Shown: positions 1 to 7,196, numbered from the stretch's first letter. The stretch: DNA of 8,759 bases from an uncultured Eubacteriales bacterium (GCA_902475435.1 CABRZL010000082.1:1-8759); one strand, 5' to 3'. Notes: a model not told the origin generated them from the letters alone. Translations and numbers: made by a program.

Positions 1-608
1 AGCGGCATATGAAAACTCAAAATATCACAAGAAGATAAAATAGTATCCAGCGAAACAAAAGGTACTCCTAAGCTGGGATCTGGAGTCCGATTGTAAGCCA
101 TTCGTTTACATCCAAATCCACTGAGATCACGCAAAACTGCTTTTCCAATTTTTCCTGTTCCAAGCACTCCCACGGTACAGTCGCGAAGTTCCTTTCCAAT
201 TGTTCCCGGAAGGGAAAAGTCATGGATATCCGCCCGCTGCATGATCCGCTTCATACGCCGCAAAGCCATGAGCATCAGCATCACCGCAAACTCTGCCACA
301 CAATCTGGGCTATAACTGGCATTGGATACATGCATGCCCACGGTTTTTGCCGTTATCAAATCAATATGATCATATCCAACTGTTCTGGTAGAGATCATCT
401 TGATACCCAATGCACGAAACTTTACGATAAGTTTTTCAGGCATGGGAGTGGATACAATCGAAATACAGTCATACCCCTCAGCTAATGCGGCGTTTTCCAC
501 AGTCGGTTGTTCTTGACACAACCCTAACTCCACATGAAATTTTTTTGCATAGTACTGAAAAGCTTCTGCCTCATCATATGGCCGGTACCCGTAAACAAAG
601 AGTTTCAT
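1..608 (-). CDS. D-2-hydroxyacid dehydrogenase, D-lactate dehydrogenase/VanH-like (3' end cut by window)
   Basis: Only the first 202 codons are present; the reading frame is open to base 1. The start is the ATG at 606-608, with a purine-rich Shine-Dalgarno (AAAGGGGG) about 6 bases upstream. The protein shows the D-isomer-specific 2-hydroxyacid dehydrogenase plan: an N-terminal substrate domain ending in ISTRTVGYDHID (residues 72-83), the ASYSPDCVAEFAVMLML stretch (97-113) and then the NAD-binding Rossmann entry VGVLGTGKIGKAV (146-158, glycine motif GTGKIG). These blocks resemble D-lactate dehydrogenases and the vancomycin-resistance dehydrogenase VanH as I remember them. Family members reduce pyruvate to D-lactate with NADH in the cytoplasm. 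The catalytic Arg, Glu and His lie downstream and cannot be seen here. No ddl or vanX-like neighbour is visible, and the neighbouring formate channel suggests ordinary fermentation rather than resistance. The family call is firm; the exact substrate is inferred. Confidence 0.87.
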   Translation of the reverse strand, partial: MKLFVYGYRPYDEAEAFQYYAKKFHVELGLCQEQPTVENAALAEGYDCISIVSTPMPEKLIVKFRALGIKMISTRTVGYDHIDLITAKTVGMHVSNASYSPDCVAEFAVMLMLMALRRMKRIMQRADIHDFSLPGTIGKELRDCTVGVLGTGKIGKAVLRDLSGFGCKRMAYNRTPDPSLGVPFVSLDTILSSCDILSFHMP

Positions 609-637
609 AGCGGCCCCCTTTTGTGAAAATATAGATA

Positions 638-666
638 ATTATATCATAGATGGCATAAAAACGGAA
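638..666 (-). promoter_or_regulatory. candidate promoter of the D-lactate dehydrogenase-type gene
   Basis: A perfect TATAAT lies on the minus strand at 638-643, about 30 bases before the ATG. The hexamer 17 bases upstream (TTCCGT at 661-666) is a poor -35 and overlaps the terminator of the preceding gene. The -10 is convincing on sequence alone; the -35 is not, so activation or an alternative start is possible. Confidence 0.4.
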
Positions 667-703
667 GAAATTTGGCGTTGAACCTTGCAACGCCAAATTT
701 CTT
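656..703 (-). terminator. intrinsic terminator after the FocA/NirC-family gene
   Basis: A perfect 16-bp inverted repeat pairs 665-680 with 688-703 around a 7-base loop. On the minus strand it is followed a few bases later by a run of five T (complement of A657-661). It begins 2 bases after the TAG of the channel gene, so it ends that transcript and separates it from the dehydrogenase gene. Confidence 0.85.
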
Positions 704-705
704 TC

Positions 706-1455
706 CTATTTCTTTAAATAAACTGCCAAAAAAGTTCCGCCAATGATATTCCCAAGTGTTACTGGCACTAGGTTTTTCAAAACAGCGGCTCCCCATGTCA
801 GCCCATCTGCTGCGATACCATACTTCGCCGCTGCTAAAATGCCCCCAGGAAGATAAAACATATTTGCTACAGAATGCTCAAATCCGCAAATCACAAATGC
901 CATAATCGGGAAAAACACTAAAAAGATTTTCCCTTCCGAAGTCTTCGTGGAAAAACTCATCCAAACGGCGATACAAACTAGAAAATTACAGAGTATTCCT
1001 TTTAAAAGCGCATCGCCAAACGTTAATCCAACCTTGCCAGCCGCCGATGTAACCAAAGCCGTCGCTACATCTAAATTAGAAAATACTCCGCCATAAACCG
1101 CTAAAATTACCACAAGAAGCGATCCTACTAAGTTGCCAAGGTAAACAAACAACCAATTTTTCAACATACCAAGTATCGTTGATCTCTTTTCTAATACGGA
1201 AATGATGATTAAGCTATTTCCTGTAAACAGTTCACTTCCAGCAACTACCACCATTGCAAGGCCACAGGGAAACACGCATGCCCCCGCAAGTTTTCCCACA
1301 TACACATTTGCAAAAGTGGCCGCTACGCCAGCTAATGCAATAAACGCTCCTGCAAAGATTCCTAACAGCAACATATGTATAACGGATAATCTGGTTTTGC
1401 CTTCCCCTGCTGCAACAAGTCTTTCTGCGATTTCTGCTGGTGAGTACATCGGCAT
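706..1455 (-). CDS. formate/nitrite transporter (FNT) family channel, FocA/NirC type
   Basis: This is a 249-aa integral membrane protein of the usual FNT length. These pentameric channels pass small monovalent anions such as formate, nitrite or hydrosulfide through the inner membrane. Diagnostic blocks are visible: the N-terminal SPAEIAERL and the LLLGIFAGAFIALAG helix (29-43), SELFTGN (74-80) in the first broken helix, KNWLFVYLGNLVGS (99-112), KGILCNFLVCIAVW (152-165), and GFEHSVANM (191-199), where H194 matches the conserved central-pore histidine. About six membrane segments are apparent. The start ATG at 1453-1455 has AAAGGAG upstream with good spacing. The gene has its own consensus promoter and its own terminator, so it can be expressed apart from metK. 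Formate is the likely substrate because a fermentative dehydrogenase gene lies next to it, but nitrite or hydrosulfide cannot be excluded; I therefore give no symbol. Confidence 0.93.
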   Translation of the reverse strand: MPMYSPAEIAERLVAAGEGKTRLSVIHMLLLGIFAGAFIALAGVAATFANVYVGKLAGACVFPCGLAMVVVAGSELFTGNSLIIISVLEKRSTILGMLKNWLFVYLGNLVGSLLVVILAVYGGVFSNLDVATALVTSAAGKVGLTFGDALLKGILCNFLVCIAVWMSFSTKTSEGKIFLVFFPIMAFVICGFEHSVANMFYLPGGILAAAKYGIAADGLTWGAAVLKNLVPVTLGNIIGGTFLAVYLKK

Positions 1456-1480
1456 CTTCTCCTTTCATCGTATATTGTCG

Positions 1481-1509
1481 ATTATATGGAGATTTCAAAA
1501 GCTTGTCAA
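1481..1509 (-). promoter_or_regulatory. perfect consensus sigma-A promoter for the FNT channel gene
   Basis: On the minus strand TTGACA (1504-1509) and TATAAT (1481-1486) are both exact and are separated by exactly 17 bases (1487-1503). It lies in the gap between metK and the channel gene, 26 bases upstream of the ATG, so the leader is very short. Both hexamers being perfect suggests strong constitutive expression unless something represses it. No clear operator was seen. Confidence 0.85.
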
Positions 1510-1566
1510 TTACATTATGCCCAAACTGAAGTCGTGTTTTCTTGCAATATAGAAATCTTTAAATAA

Positions 1567-2739
1567 TTAAGATATATTGTTTAATGCAGCCCGCAAATCC
1601 TCTACTCTGTCAATTTTTTCCCAGGGAAGTTTCAATTCCGGTCTTCCGAAATGACCATATGCTGCCACTTTACTGTAAATCGGACGACGTAAATCCAGAT
1701 ACTGAATAATTCTCTCCGGACGCAAATCAAACACCCGACGTACCGCCTCGGAGAGTTTCTCATCGCTGACTTTACCCGTACCATAGGTATCAACCAGTAC
1801 AGAAACCGGCTGTGCTACCCCAATGGCGTACGCAAGTTCAATCTGGCATTTCTTGGCCAAGCCAGCCGCAACAATGTTTTTTGCAATGTGCCTGGCCATA
1901 TATGCCGCACTGCGGTCCACTTTCGTTGGATCTTTTCCAGAAAAGCACCCGCCGCCATGGGCTGCATATCCCCCGTAGGTATCGACAATGATCTTTCGTC
2001 CGGTTAACCCGGAATCGCCTACCGGACCTCCTACTACAAATCGTCCAGTGGGATTTACCAGGAATTTCGTATCTTTATCAATCAATTTCTCGGGCAAGGT
2101 CGTCTTGATTACCTTATCCACAATCTCCCGCCGCAATATTTCAATATCCATATCAACACTGTGCTGCGTAGAAATAACCACGGTATCAATTCGTTCCACG
2201 CTGCCATCTTCTCCATATTGGACGGAGACCTGACTTTTACCATCCGGACGTAACCACGGCAGCAATCCGGACTTCCGGCATTCTGTTAGTTTGTGCGCCA
2301 GTTGATGTGCAAAGGATATAGGTGCTGGCATAAGTTCCGGCGTTTCATCGCAGGCAAAGCCAAACATCATTCCCTGATCCCCGGCTCCTGTTTCTTTTTC
2401 ATCATCATAGGCATGATTGACGCCCATCGCAATATCCGGGCTTTGGCCGTCAATCGCAGTCATAACCGAACAGGTTTTTCCATCAAATCCATACTCCGGT
2501 CTGTCATACCCAATTCGGCAAATGGTTTCTCTTGCAATTCCGGGAATATCCACATAACAGCTTGTAGAAATTTCCCCCATAACAAATACCATGCCAGTTG
2601 TTGTAACCGTTTCACATGCTACTCTTGCCTGCGGATCCTGGGCCAGGATTGCATCCAACACAGCATCGGAAATTTGGTCGCAAATTTTATCCGGGTGTCC
2701 TTCTGTTACAGATTCCGATGTAAAAATACGCTTTGCCAT
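1567..2739 (-). CDS. metK: S-adenosylmethionine synthetase (methionine adenosyltransferase)
   Basis: This cytoplasmic enzyme makes S-adenosylmethionine from methionine and ATP and releases phosphate and pyrophosphate. At 390 aa it is full length for the bacterial family. It carries all the hallmarks: GHPDK (14-18, with H15 contacting the substrate phosphates), the first signature GAGDQGMMFGF (118-128), TGRFVVGGPVGDSGLTGRK (231-249), the P-loop-like signature GGGCFSGKD (262-270) and DRSAAYMARHIAKNIVAAG (275-293). The start ATG at 2737-2739 follows an AAAGAGG ribosome binding site about 9 bases upstream. It lies downstream of a SAM-I riboswitch, so its own product should switch off its transcription. 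No clear terminator is visible between its stop and the next promoter. No defect was seen in the reading frame. Confidence 0.98.
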   Translation of the reverse strand: MAKRIFTSESVTEGHPDKICDQISDAVLDAILAQDPQARVACETVTTTGMVFVMGEISTSCYVDIPGIARETICRIGYDRPEYGFDGKTCSVMTAIDGQSPDIAMGVNHAYDDEKETGAGDQGMMFGFACDETPELMPAPISFAHQLAHKLTECRKSGLLPWLRPDGKSQVSVQYGEDGSVERIDTVVISTQHSVDMDIEILRREIVDKVIKTTLPEKLIDKDTKFLVNPTGRFVVGGPVGDSGLTGRKIIVDTYGGYAAHGGGCFSGKDPTKVDRSAAYMARHIAKNIVAAGLAKKCQIELAYAIGVAQPVSVLVDTYGTGKVSDEKLSEAVRRVFDLRPERIIQYLDLRRPIYSKVAAYGHFGRPELKLPWEKIDRVEDLRAALNNIS

Positions 2740-2770
2740 GATAAAAACCTCTTTCTATACAATATTCATC

Positions 2771-2799
2771 AAAAAAAGCGTTCCACATAGGCGGAACGC
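2771..2799 (-). terminator. riboswitch-controlled intrinsic terminator in the metK leader
   Basis: A 7-bp stem (2778-2784 with 2793-2799, 8-base loop) is followed on the minus strand by seven T (complement of A2771-2777), about 30 bases before the metK start codon. It sits just downstream of the SAM-I aptamer, as expected for an expression platform that stops transcription when SAM is bound. The competing antiterminator fold was not worked out. Confidence 0.88.
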
Positions 2800-2814
2800 A
2801 TCAGAGACCAATAA

Positions 2815-2908
2815 CCTCATCTTTCGATTTGCACCGCCGGATTTGGCACCTTGCATTTGCAGGTTGCCGGGTTTCATAGGGCCGATCCCTCCACCACTCT
2901 TAATAAGG
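2815..2908 (-). promoter_or_regulatory. SAM-I (S-box) riboswitch aptamer upstream of metK
   Basis: Read on the minus strand, the conserved S-box core appears in the right order: AAGAG, GGAGGGA, GGCCC, then GAAACCCGGCAACC, then AAGGTGCCAAATCC, and finally GAAAGATGAG. Helix P1 can form between CCTTATT at the 5' end (2902-2908) and GATGAGG at the 3' end (2815-2821), 7 pairs including two G-U wobbles. This RNA binds S-adenosylmethionine. In the family, binding stabilises P1 and favours the downstream terminator. Its position in front of metK makes a product-feedback loop. Confidence 0.96.
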
Positions 2909-2934
2909 GCTTTTTTATTTATTTTATGGATTTT

Positions 2935-2962
2935 ATTATAACAGGAAATCCACCTTTGTCAA
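2935..2962 (-). promoter_or_regulatory. sigma-A promoter of the metK leader
   Basis: On the minus strand an exact TTGACA (2957-2962) and an exact TATAAT (2935-2940) are spaced by 16 bases. Transcription should start near 2928, about 20 bases before the riboswitch aptamer, giving a leader of roughly 190 bases before the metK ATG. Confidence 0.82.
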
Positions 2963-3053
2963 CTGTTTTAGGACACTCTTGACTTTCTGTCGGATTCTTA
3001 TAACATTCAATATCAAAACCGTTACCCAAACTGCTCCTACAGGATTGTTACGA

Positions 3054-3080
3054 TTGAACTTGAATAGAGCTGGCTATAAT
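3054..3080 (+). promoter_or_regulatory. candidate promoter of the rhomboid-like gene
   Basis: An exact TATAAT (3075-3080) is preceded by TTGAAC (3054-3059), but the 15-base spacer is short. An alternative nearer the gene is TTTACA (3106-3111) with TATCTT (3129-3134) and a 17-base spacer. One of these probably drives the gene at 3181; the sequence does not decide. The remainder of 2963-3180 shows no gene, only a short AATAG triple repeat near 3137-3150. Confidence 0.35.
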
Positions 3081-3180
3081 AGAAAGCAACACCTCCAGTG
3101 CAATGTTTACACTTTTTTCATGGACTTTTATCTTGAAATAGAATAGAATAGCATCATCGAAATCAGAGGGGGAACGCAAT

Positions 3181-4053
3181 GTGAAAAACTTACGCCGGAA
3201 ATTCAGCCGGTTTCTCTATAATAACAGCGATAAGGGTATTCCAAACTTAATGTTGCTGATTTGTATTGGTACGCTTATCTCCTATTTTATAATATTGGCG
3301 GATCAAAGCGGATTATTTTATAGTTTCATTGCCTTCAATCGCGCCAAAATTTTACACGGGCAAATATGGCGGCTCTTTACTTATGTGTTTGTTCCACAAA
3401 ACAGGGGTATATGGCTATTCCTTTTTCTTTTTGCCTATTATGGCATTGGCCGTATGGTGGAACGTGCATGGGGAACATTAAAGTTCAACCTCTTTTATTT
3501 GACAGGTGTTCTGATCATGGATGTTGCCGCCCTAATTATTGGTACCAGTGCTAGCGCCACCTATCTGAATCTCAGCCTGTTTCTAGCGCTTGCCACCCTA
3601 TATCCGGAAAACCAAGTATTATTTATGTACATCCTACCACTGAAGATGAAATATTTGGCATGGGCATATCTGCTTTTGCTTTTAGTTGAAATTGTTCAGT
3701 TGAACTTTTTCCCAATATTTGCTTTGCTAAATTATTTCCTGTTCTTTGGTCGTGACTGTATTCACGTGCTTCCTGACAGTTGGCAGCAGAAACTGCGTAA
3801 TACCGGCAGCAACCACCGGCAAACAAATCGTCCCAACGCAAACTGGGCAAAAGCATATAAAAAAACAAGCCATGCGGGTACGCAGCATGCCAATCCACAT
3901 GTAGTGGATGCGCCGCAATATCGACATAAGTGTACGGTCTGTGGTCGTACCGACGTTTCAAATCCTGAATTAGAATTTCGTTATTGCTCTAAATGCAATG
4001 GTTATTACTGCTATTGTCAGGATCATATCAATAACCATGCACACATTCGTTAA
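3181..4053 (+). CDS. rhomboid-fold membrane protein, apparently non-catalytic, with C-terminal zinc ribbon
   Basis: This is a 290-aa membrane protein with a GTG start at 3181. An AGAGGGGG ribosome binding site lies about 8 bases upstream, and an ATG two bases earlier runs straight into TGA, so GTG is preferred. Hydrophobic segments are visible near residues 22-42, 75-92, 103-123, 126-153 and 158-190. GQIWRLFTYVF (60-70) matches the conserved WR..TY.F entry of rhomboids, and a GIGRMVERAWG stretch follows. Active rhomboid proteases need GxSG and a histidine in their core. Here the expected region reads GTSASATYLN (121-130) without GxSG, so protease activity looks lost. After a basic, Asn/His-rich linker (200-245) comes a cytoplasmic metal-binding tail: CTVC (251-254), CSKC (269-272), CYC (277-279) and several histidines. 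It is monocistronic, with a terminator after it. The fold call is from pattern recognition; the role is unknown, possibly membrane scaffolding or quality control. Confidence 0.75.
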   Translation: MKNLRRKFSRFLYNNSDKGIPNLMLLICIGTLISYFIILADQSGLFYSFIAFNRAKILHGQIWRLFTYVFVPQNRGIWLFLFLFAYYGIGRMVERAWGTLKFNLFYLTGVLIMDVAALIIGTSASATYLNLSLFLALATLYPENQVLFMYILPLKMKYLAWAYLLLLLVEIVQLNFFPIFALLNYFLFFGRDCIHVLPDSWQQKLRNTGSNHRQTNRPNANWAKAYKKTSHAGTQHANPHVVDAPQYRHKCTVCGRTDVSNPELEFRYCSKCNGYYCYCQDHINNHAHIR

Positions 4054-4105
4054 CCATACTGTCAAAAAACTTTAAGTCAGTATTCATAAAATTCAAATGT
4101 ATATC

Positions 4106-4149
4106 AATAATCAACGAGCTTTGCCGTGCAAACCTCGTTGATTATTTTT
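4106..4149 (+). terminator. intrinsic terminator of the rhomboid-like gene
   Basis: A perfect 13-bp inverted repeat pairs 4106-4118 with 4134-4146 around a 15-base loop. The T bases at the end of the right arm run on to give TTTTT (4145-4149). It lies about 50 bases after the TAA of the rhomboid-like gene. Confidence 0.87.
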
Positions 4150-4159
4150 ATGGAACATT

Positions 4160-4198
4160 AGTACGAATCAGGCGGAGAGAATCCGCCTGATTCGTACT
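4160..4198. repeat. perfect 17-bp inverted repeat without a T tract
   Basis: Bases 4160-4176 are exactly complementary to 4182-4198, with a 5-base loop (GAGAA). Neither side has the T run of an intrinsic terminator: the plus-strand side continues GCTAGGGT and the minus-strand side AATGTTCC. It lies 11 bases beyond a complete terminator and between two convergent genes. It may be a factor-assisted or degenerate terminator of the permease on the minus strand, a protein-binding site or a relic of a small mobile repeat. Confidence 0.7.
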
Positions 4199-4251
4199 GC
4201 TAGGGTCTAAAATATTGTCATCCAAATAGGAAAAACAAGTGATAAGATTTT

Positions 4252-6000
4252 CTACTCCATTCGCAGCCGCTCTACAATAGTGTGCTGCTCCAGATTGCGG
4301 AAGCATAAATGTGGAATCAGCATTGCAAAAGCTAACAAAATCGGTGTACAGATCAACAAAGGTAATAGGTTGAAATGGAAGGTAGTAACTCCTCCTGCTA
4401 CCATACTCCGAATTACAATACCAACAGTCAATGCACTGATGATATAGGCAAAAATTAAAGTGAGCCCTGCATAATAAAGTCCCTCATTGCCCAGCATACG
4501 GTTCAGTTGCTTTTTGTCATGCCCACACTCTGCATTACCGCAAATTCTCGTTTACGAGAAACAATTGCCGTGATCTTGGAGTTAATAAAGTTCAGCACAC
4601 CCACAAGCGCAATCACCATACTTACCTCGTTTCCCGTAACGGATGCCGAGCAGGTTTCGGCCTCATACTGCTCTGCCATGGTTTCACGTGAGGTCACTGG
4701 CAACGAAGGATCTACTGTTGCAATGTAGTCATCCAGGAAATCCTGTGTTTCGGCAAGATGGACATCGTCCACATTGACGAACAGTTTGCGCAAAGTGCTG
4801 TCTGGCCACAGTGTACGAAAAGTGTCCGCCGGAAGGATAAAGTGCAACTCCATCGCATCAGACGCGCCAATTTCCGACTCACCGTCGTTCACTGGCATAA
4901 GGGGATAGACCACCGCCATTACTGTGTAATCCTTCTCCTCCAGTGTAATCGTGCTGCCTACCGAAGGAGCAGGGAGCGCAGAGCGCGACTCTCCCTGTTC
5001 CAGTGCGGGGCCAATTACTAGGATGTAGTTGCCGCTCGTAAAGTCAGCCGCGTCGAACTCTCCCTGCATGAGATATTGCTCCTGTGTAATGGTATCAAGC
5101 GGGATATCGTCTAATCCAAATACGACTGCGCTGATCTCTCCACTGTCTACTGCGTTGTAAAATTCGTCGACACCAGTCGGGTCATAGCTGCTCCAATCAT
5201 CCACCATATCCTGCGTCTAAAATCCCCTTAGATTTTCGATTTTCTGTTCATCCATTTGCCATACGAACTGGTGGGAATACTGATGGCCGACGTCCTCCAC
5301 CCCATCCATGGATTCCAGTTCCTGTACTAATTTATCATTCAAGGTAGTTCCATGGGGATCATATCCATCTACGTTATCCTCGCTGGTAACTTCATTCAAT
5401 TCAAAATCCGCAATGGTCAAATCGGCTAGGTATTTTTCCATATCGAACGCAGAATTTTTCGCATAAAAACAGCTCAGCAGTACCAATCCCAAAGTAAGGG
5501 AACAAATCACTGTAATTGTACGTTTTTTATTCCGCCACAGATTAGCCCATGCCATGGAATACAGAGAGGCACTGCCCTGATGGCGCTTTGTTTTTTTCTT
5601 GCTGCCGCTATCTGCATCACTCATGCGCAGAGCCTCGATCGGCGACACCTTTCCGGACAGCCGTGCGGGCCGCAGGCAAGAGATCAGCACTGTCACCCAG
5701 GCAAACAGGCCGAACCGATAAAAATTACCGGACTAGCTGAAACAACGGCATCTCCCTCTACCATCCCCATAAAGATCGGAACCAACACCATACCTAACAG
5801 CCATCCCAAGATCAGGCCGATCGGGATACCAATAATGCACAGGCGGCTGGCCTGACCGTAGATCAACTTTTTGATCTGTCGGGTGGTGGTACCCAGAGTT
5901 TTTAGCCCACCATAGAACTATACGTCAGCAGCAACGCTGATCTGAAAAATGTTATAGATAATCAAATACCCGGCTACAAAGACCAGTATCATCCTCAAAT
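4252..6000 (-). pseudogene. FtsX/MacB-type ABC transporter permease, broken and N-terminally truncated
   Basis: Read on the minus strand from about 6000, the remnant starts at MILVFVAGYLIIYNIFQISV (second membrane segment of FtsX-type permeases). It continues with FYGGLKTLGTTTRQIKKLI, two more hydrophobic segments, GKVSPIEALR, the second-half membrane entry NLWRNKKRTITVICSLTLG, a large extracytoplasmic domain (rich in Asp and Glu), then REFAVMQSVGMTK and two closing membrane segments to ERLRME. Four lesions are visible: TAG at 5918-5920 (likely a former Gln codon), a one-base frameshift near 5708-5711, TAG at 5217-5219 and a one-base loss in a run of five T at 4511-4515. The first membrane segment and first outer domain are missing, replaced by IS110 remnant sequence. 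No ATP-binding partner gene is present. Intact relatives work with an ATPase, often for antimicrobial peptide or lipid export or sensing. The longest intact pieces are 5217-5696, 4503-5207 and 4252-4497. Confidence 0.9.
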
Positions 6001-6036
6001 ACATTGGCAAACTATTACAATAGATTTACGGTTAAG

Positions 6037-6062
6037 GACACGGCAGCCAGCCGTGTCTTTTT
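6037..6062 (+). terminator. terminator-like hairpin at the left side of the IS remnant
   Basis: GACACGGC (6037-6044) pairs with GCCGTGTC (6050-6057) around a 5-base loop and is followed by TTTTT (6058-6062). On the plus strand this is a textbook intrinsic terminator, yet no plus-strand gene precedes it nearby. It may shield the element from read-in transcription or be part of a structured RNA at the element's left end. Confidence 0.65.
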
Positions 6063-6185
6063 CCGCATCGTTGCCAAAGCTGTTAGAATGAGAGCGTCTT
6101 GGCCTGATGTTTCCCTCCAAGAATCATTGCGTCCACAATTCAGTCCGTCAGCCAGCCTTTCATTCACAGCGTTCGATTTATGTAG

Positions 6186-7133
6186 GTTGAGCCGCCACAC
6201 CGGTGCGCCCGTGTCATCAAATCGGATGCCCGGAAGATTGCCCGCTATGGGCTTGACAACTGGGTAGAATTACGCCAATATACACCTATGGACACGATTC
6301 GTATGCAACTGAAAACGCTGAACCGGCAGCAGGGTCTATACTCCAAGACCAAGACGATGATGAAGAACAACCTTATCGCCCTTCTGGACCAGACCTATCC
6401 CGGCGTCAACGCCCTGTTTGACAGCCCTGTCCGCGAGGACGGCAGCCAGAAGTGGGTGGACTTTGCCACGGCCTTTTGGCATGTGGACTGTGTGCGGAAC
6501 ATGAGCCTTACTGCCTTTACTGAGCGTTACCGCAAGTGGTGCAAACAGCATGGTTACAACTTCAGCCAGAGCCGTGCCATTGAAATCCATACACAGGCAC
6601 AGGATCTGATCGCCATGCTCCCCAAGGACACCCTGACCAAAACCATGATCCGGCAGGCCATTGACGCGCTGAACGCTGTTTCTGCCTCTCTGGAGCGACT
6701 CAAGGCCGAAACGCGCACCCTGGCCGCCCAGCTCCCGGAATATCCCGTTGTCATGGCCATGCGCGGTGTGGGGGATTCCCTTGGCCCGCAGCTCATGGCG
6801 GAACTTGGGGATGTGACCCAATTTACCCACAGAAATGCCATTACCGCTTTTGCGGGCGTTGACCCTGGTGCGGATCAGTCCGGTACCCATGAGGCAAAGA
6901 GCACGAGGGCATCCAAAAGTGGGCCGCCAGAACTGCGCAAAGCACTCTTTCTGGTCATGGACTGCCTGCTAAAAACACAACCGGAAGATGACCCGGTATA
7001 CTGTTTCATGGACAAGAAACGAGCCGAGGTCAAGCCCTACTTGGTTTACATGACAGCCGGCGCCAACAAGTTCCTGTGCATCTACTATGGACGCGTAAAG
7101 GAGTATCTGGCTTCGCTGGAAAACACTGATTGA
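6186..7133 (+). pseudogene. IS110-family transposase, N-terminally truncated
   Basis: The longest ATG frame is 281 aa from 6288, but recognisable homology in the same frame begins earlier (KSDARKIARYGLDNW, then VELRQYTP, from about 6225), back to a stop at 6183-6185. Intact members are around 400 aa or more with an N-terminal RuvC-like DEDD domain; the first hundred or so residues of that domain are absent. What remains is the middle (MKNNLIALLDQTYPGVNALF, residues 25-44 of the ATG frame), a helical or coiled-coil stretch (115-150) and the C-terminal Transposase_20 domain: MAMRGVGDSLGPQLMAELGD (156-175), ITAFAGVDPG (185-194) and ASKSGPPELRKALF (208-221), where S209 or S211 lies in the region of the family's conserved serine. 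The C-terminus (YMTAGANKFLCIYYGRVKEYL) is complete. Without the DEDD residues it should be inactive. Confidence 0.88.
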
Positions 7134-7140
7134 CCACTTC

Positions 7141-7196
7141 CATACTCTTTCAATTCGACCGGCGCTTGCGCGGCGGTCTTTTTGTCATACTCTTTC
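7141..7196. repeat. 11-bp direct repeat flanking the right-hand hairpin of the IS remnant
   Basis: CATACTCTTTC occurs at 7141-7151 and again, exactly, at 7186-7196, on either side of the GC hairpin at 7157-7183. The repeat could mark the right boundary of the element, since IS110-type insertion can leave short identities shared by element end and target. Chance is also possible for 11 bases. No copy was seen at the left junction near 6000. Confidence 0.55.
7157..7183 (+). terminator. terminator-like hairpin after the transposase remnant
   Basis: GACCG (7157-7161) pairs with CGGTC (7174-7178), the GCGC/GCGC segment inside can pair partly, and TTTTT follows (7179-7183). It lies 23 bases after the transposase stop and would end plus-strand transcription. 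Confidence 0.6.

Larger units (their letters stand above)
6001..7184 (+). mobile_element. remnant of an IS110-family insertion sequence (ends approximate)
   Basis: The stretch contains a truncated IS110-type transposase flanked by non-coding sequence, each flank with a GC-rich hairpin followed by five T (6037-6062 and 7157-7183). It is visibly more GC-rich than the genes on either side. The left limit is placed where permease homology ends near 6000; the right limit is placed after the right hairpin. IS110 elements lack terminal inverted repeats and usually make no target duplication, so precise ends cannot be read from one copy. The transposase is missing its N-terminal region, so the copy should not move on its own. 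Confidence 0.7.

Noticed and set aside
1..608. Vancomycin-resistance dehydrogenase VanH
   Set aside because: The motifs are VanH-like, but ordinary D-lactate dehydrogenases share them and no D-Ala-D-Lac ligase or VanX-type gene is visible; the resistance label is not supported.
1202..1552. 116-codon plus-strand frame over the start of the channel gene
   Set aside because: Opposite a gene with full FNT motifs and its consensus promoter; no independent support.
2293..2941. Plus-strand frames over the metK start and riboswitch
   Set aside because: They lie opposite metK and its structured leader and have no motif or ribosome site; shadows only.
4503..5207. Stand-alone 234-aa protein
   Set aside because: Its upstream and downstream neighbours continue the same FtsX-type permease across a stop and a frameshift, so it is a piece of the pseudogene rather than a gene.
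6004..6267. 87-codon plus-strand frame at the left of the IS remnant
   Set aside because: It crosses a terminator-like hairpin and then overlaps the true transposase frame in another phase; its residues do not resemble the IS110 N-terminus.
6336..6890. 184-codon minus-strand frame opposite the transposase
   Set aside because: Shadow of the GC-rich transposase gene on the other strand; the plus-strand frame carries the conserved IS110 motifs.
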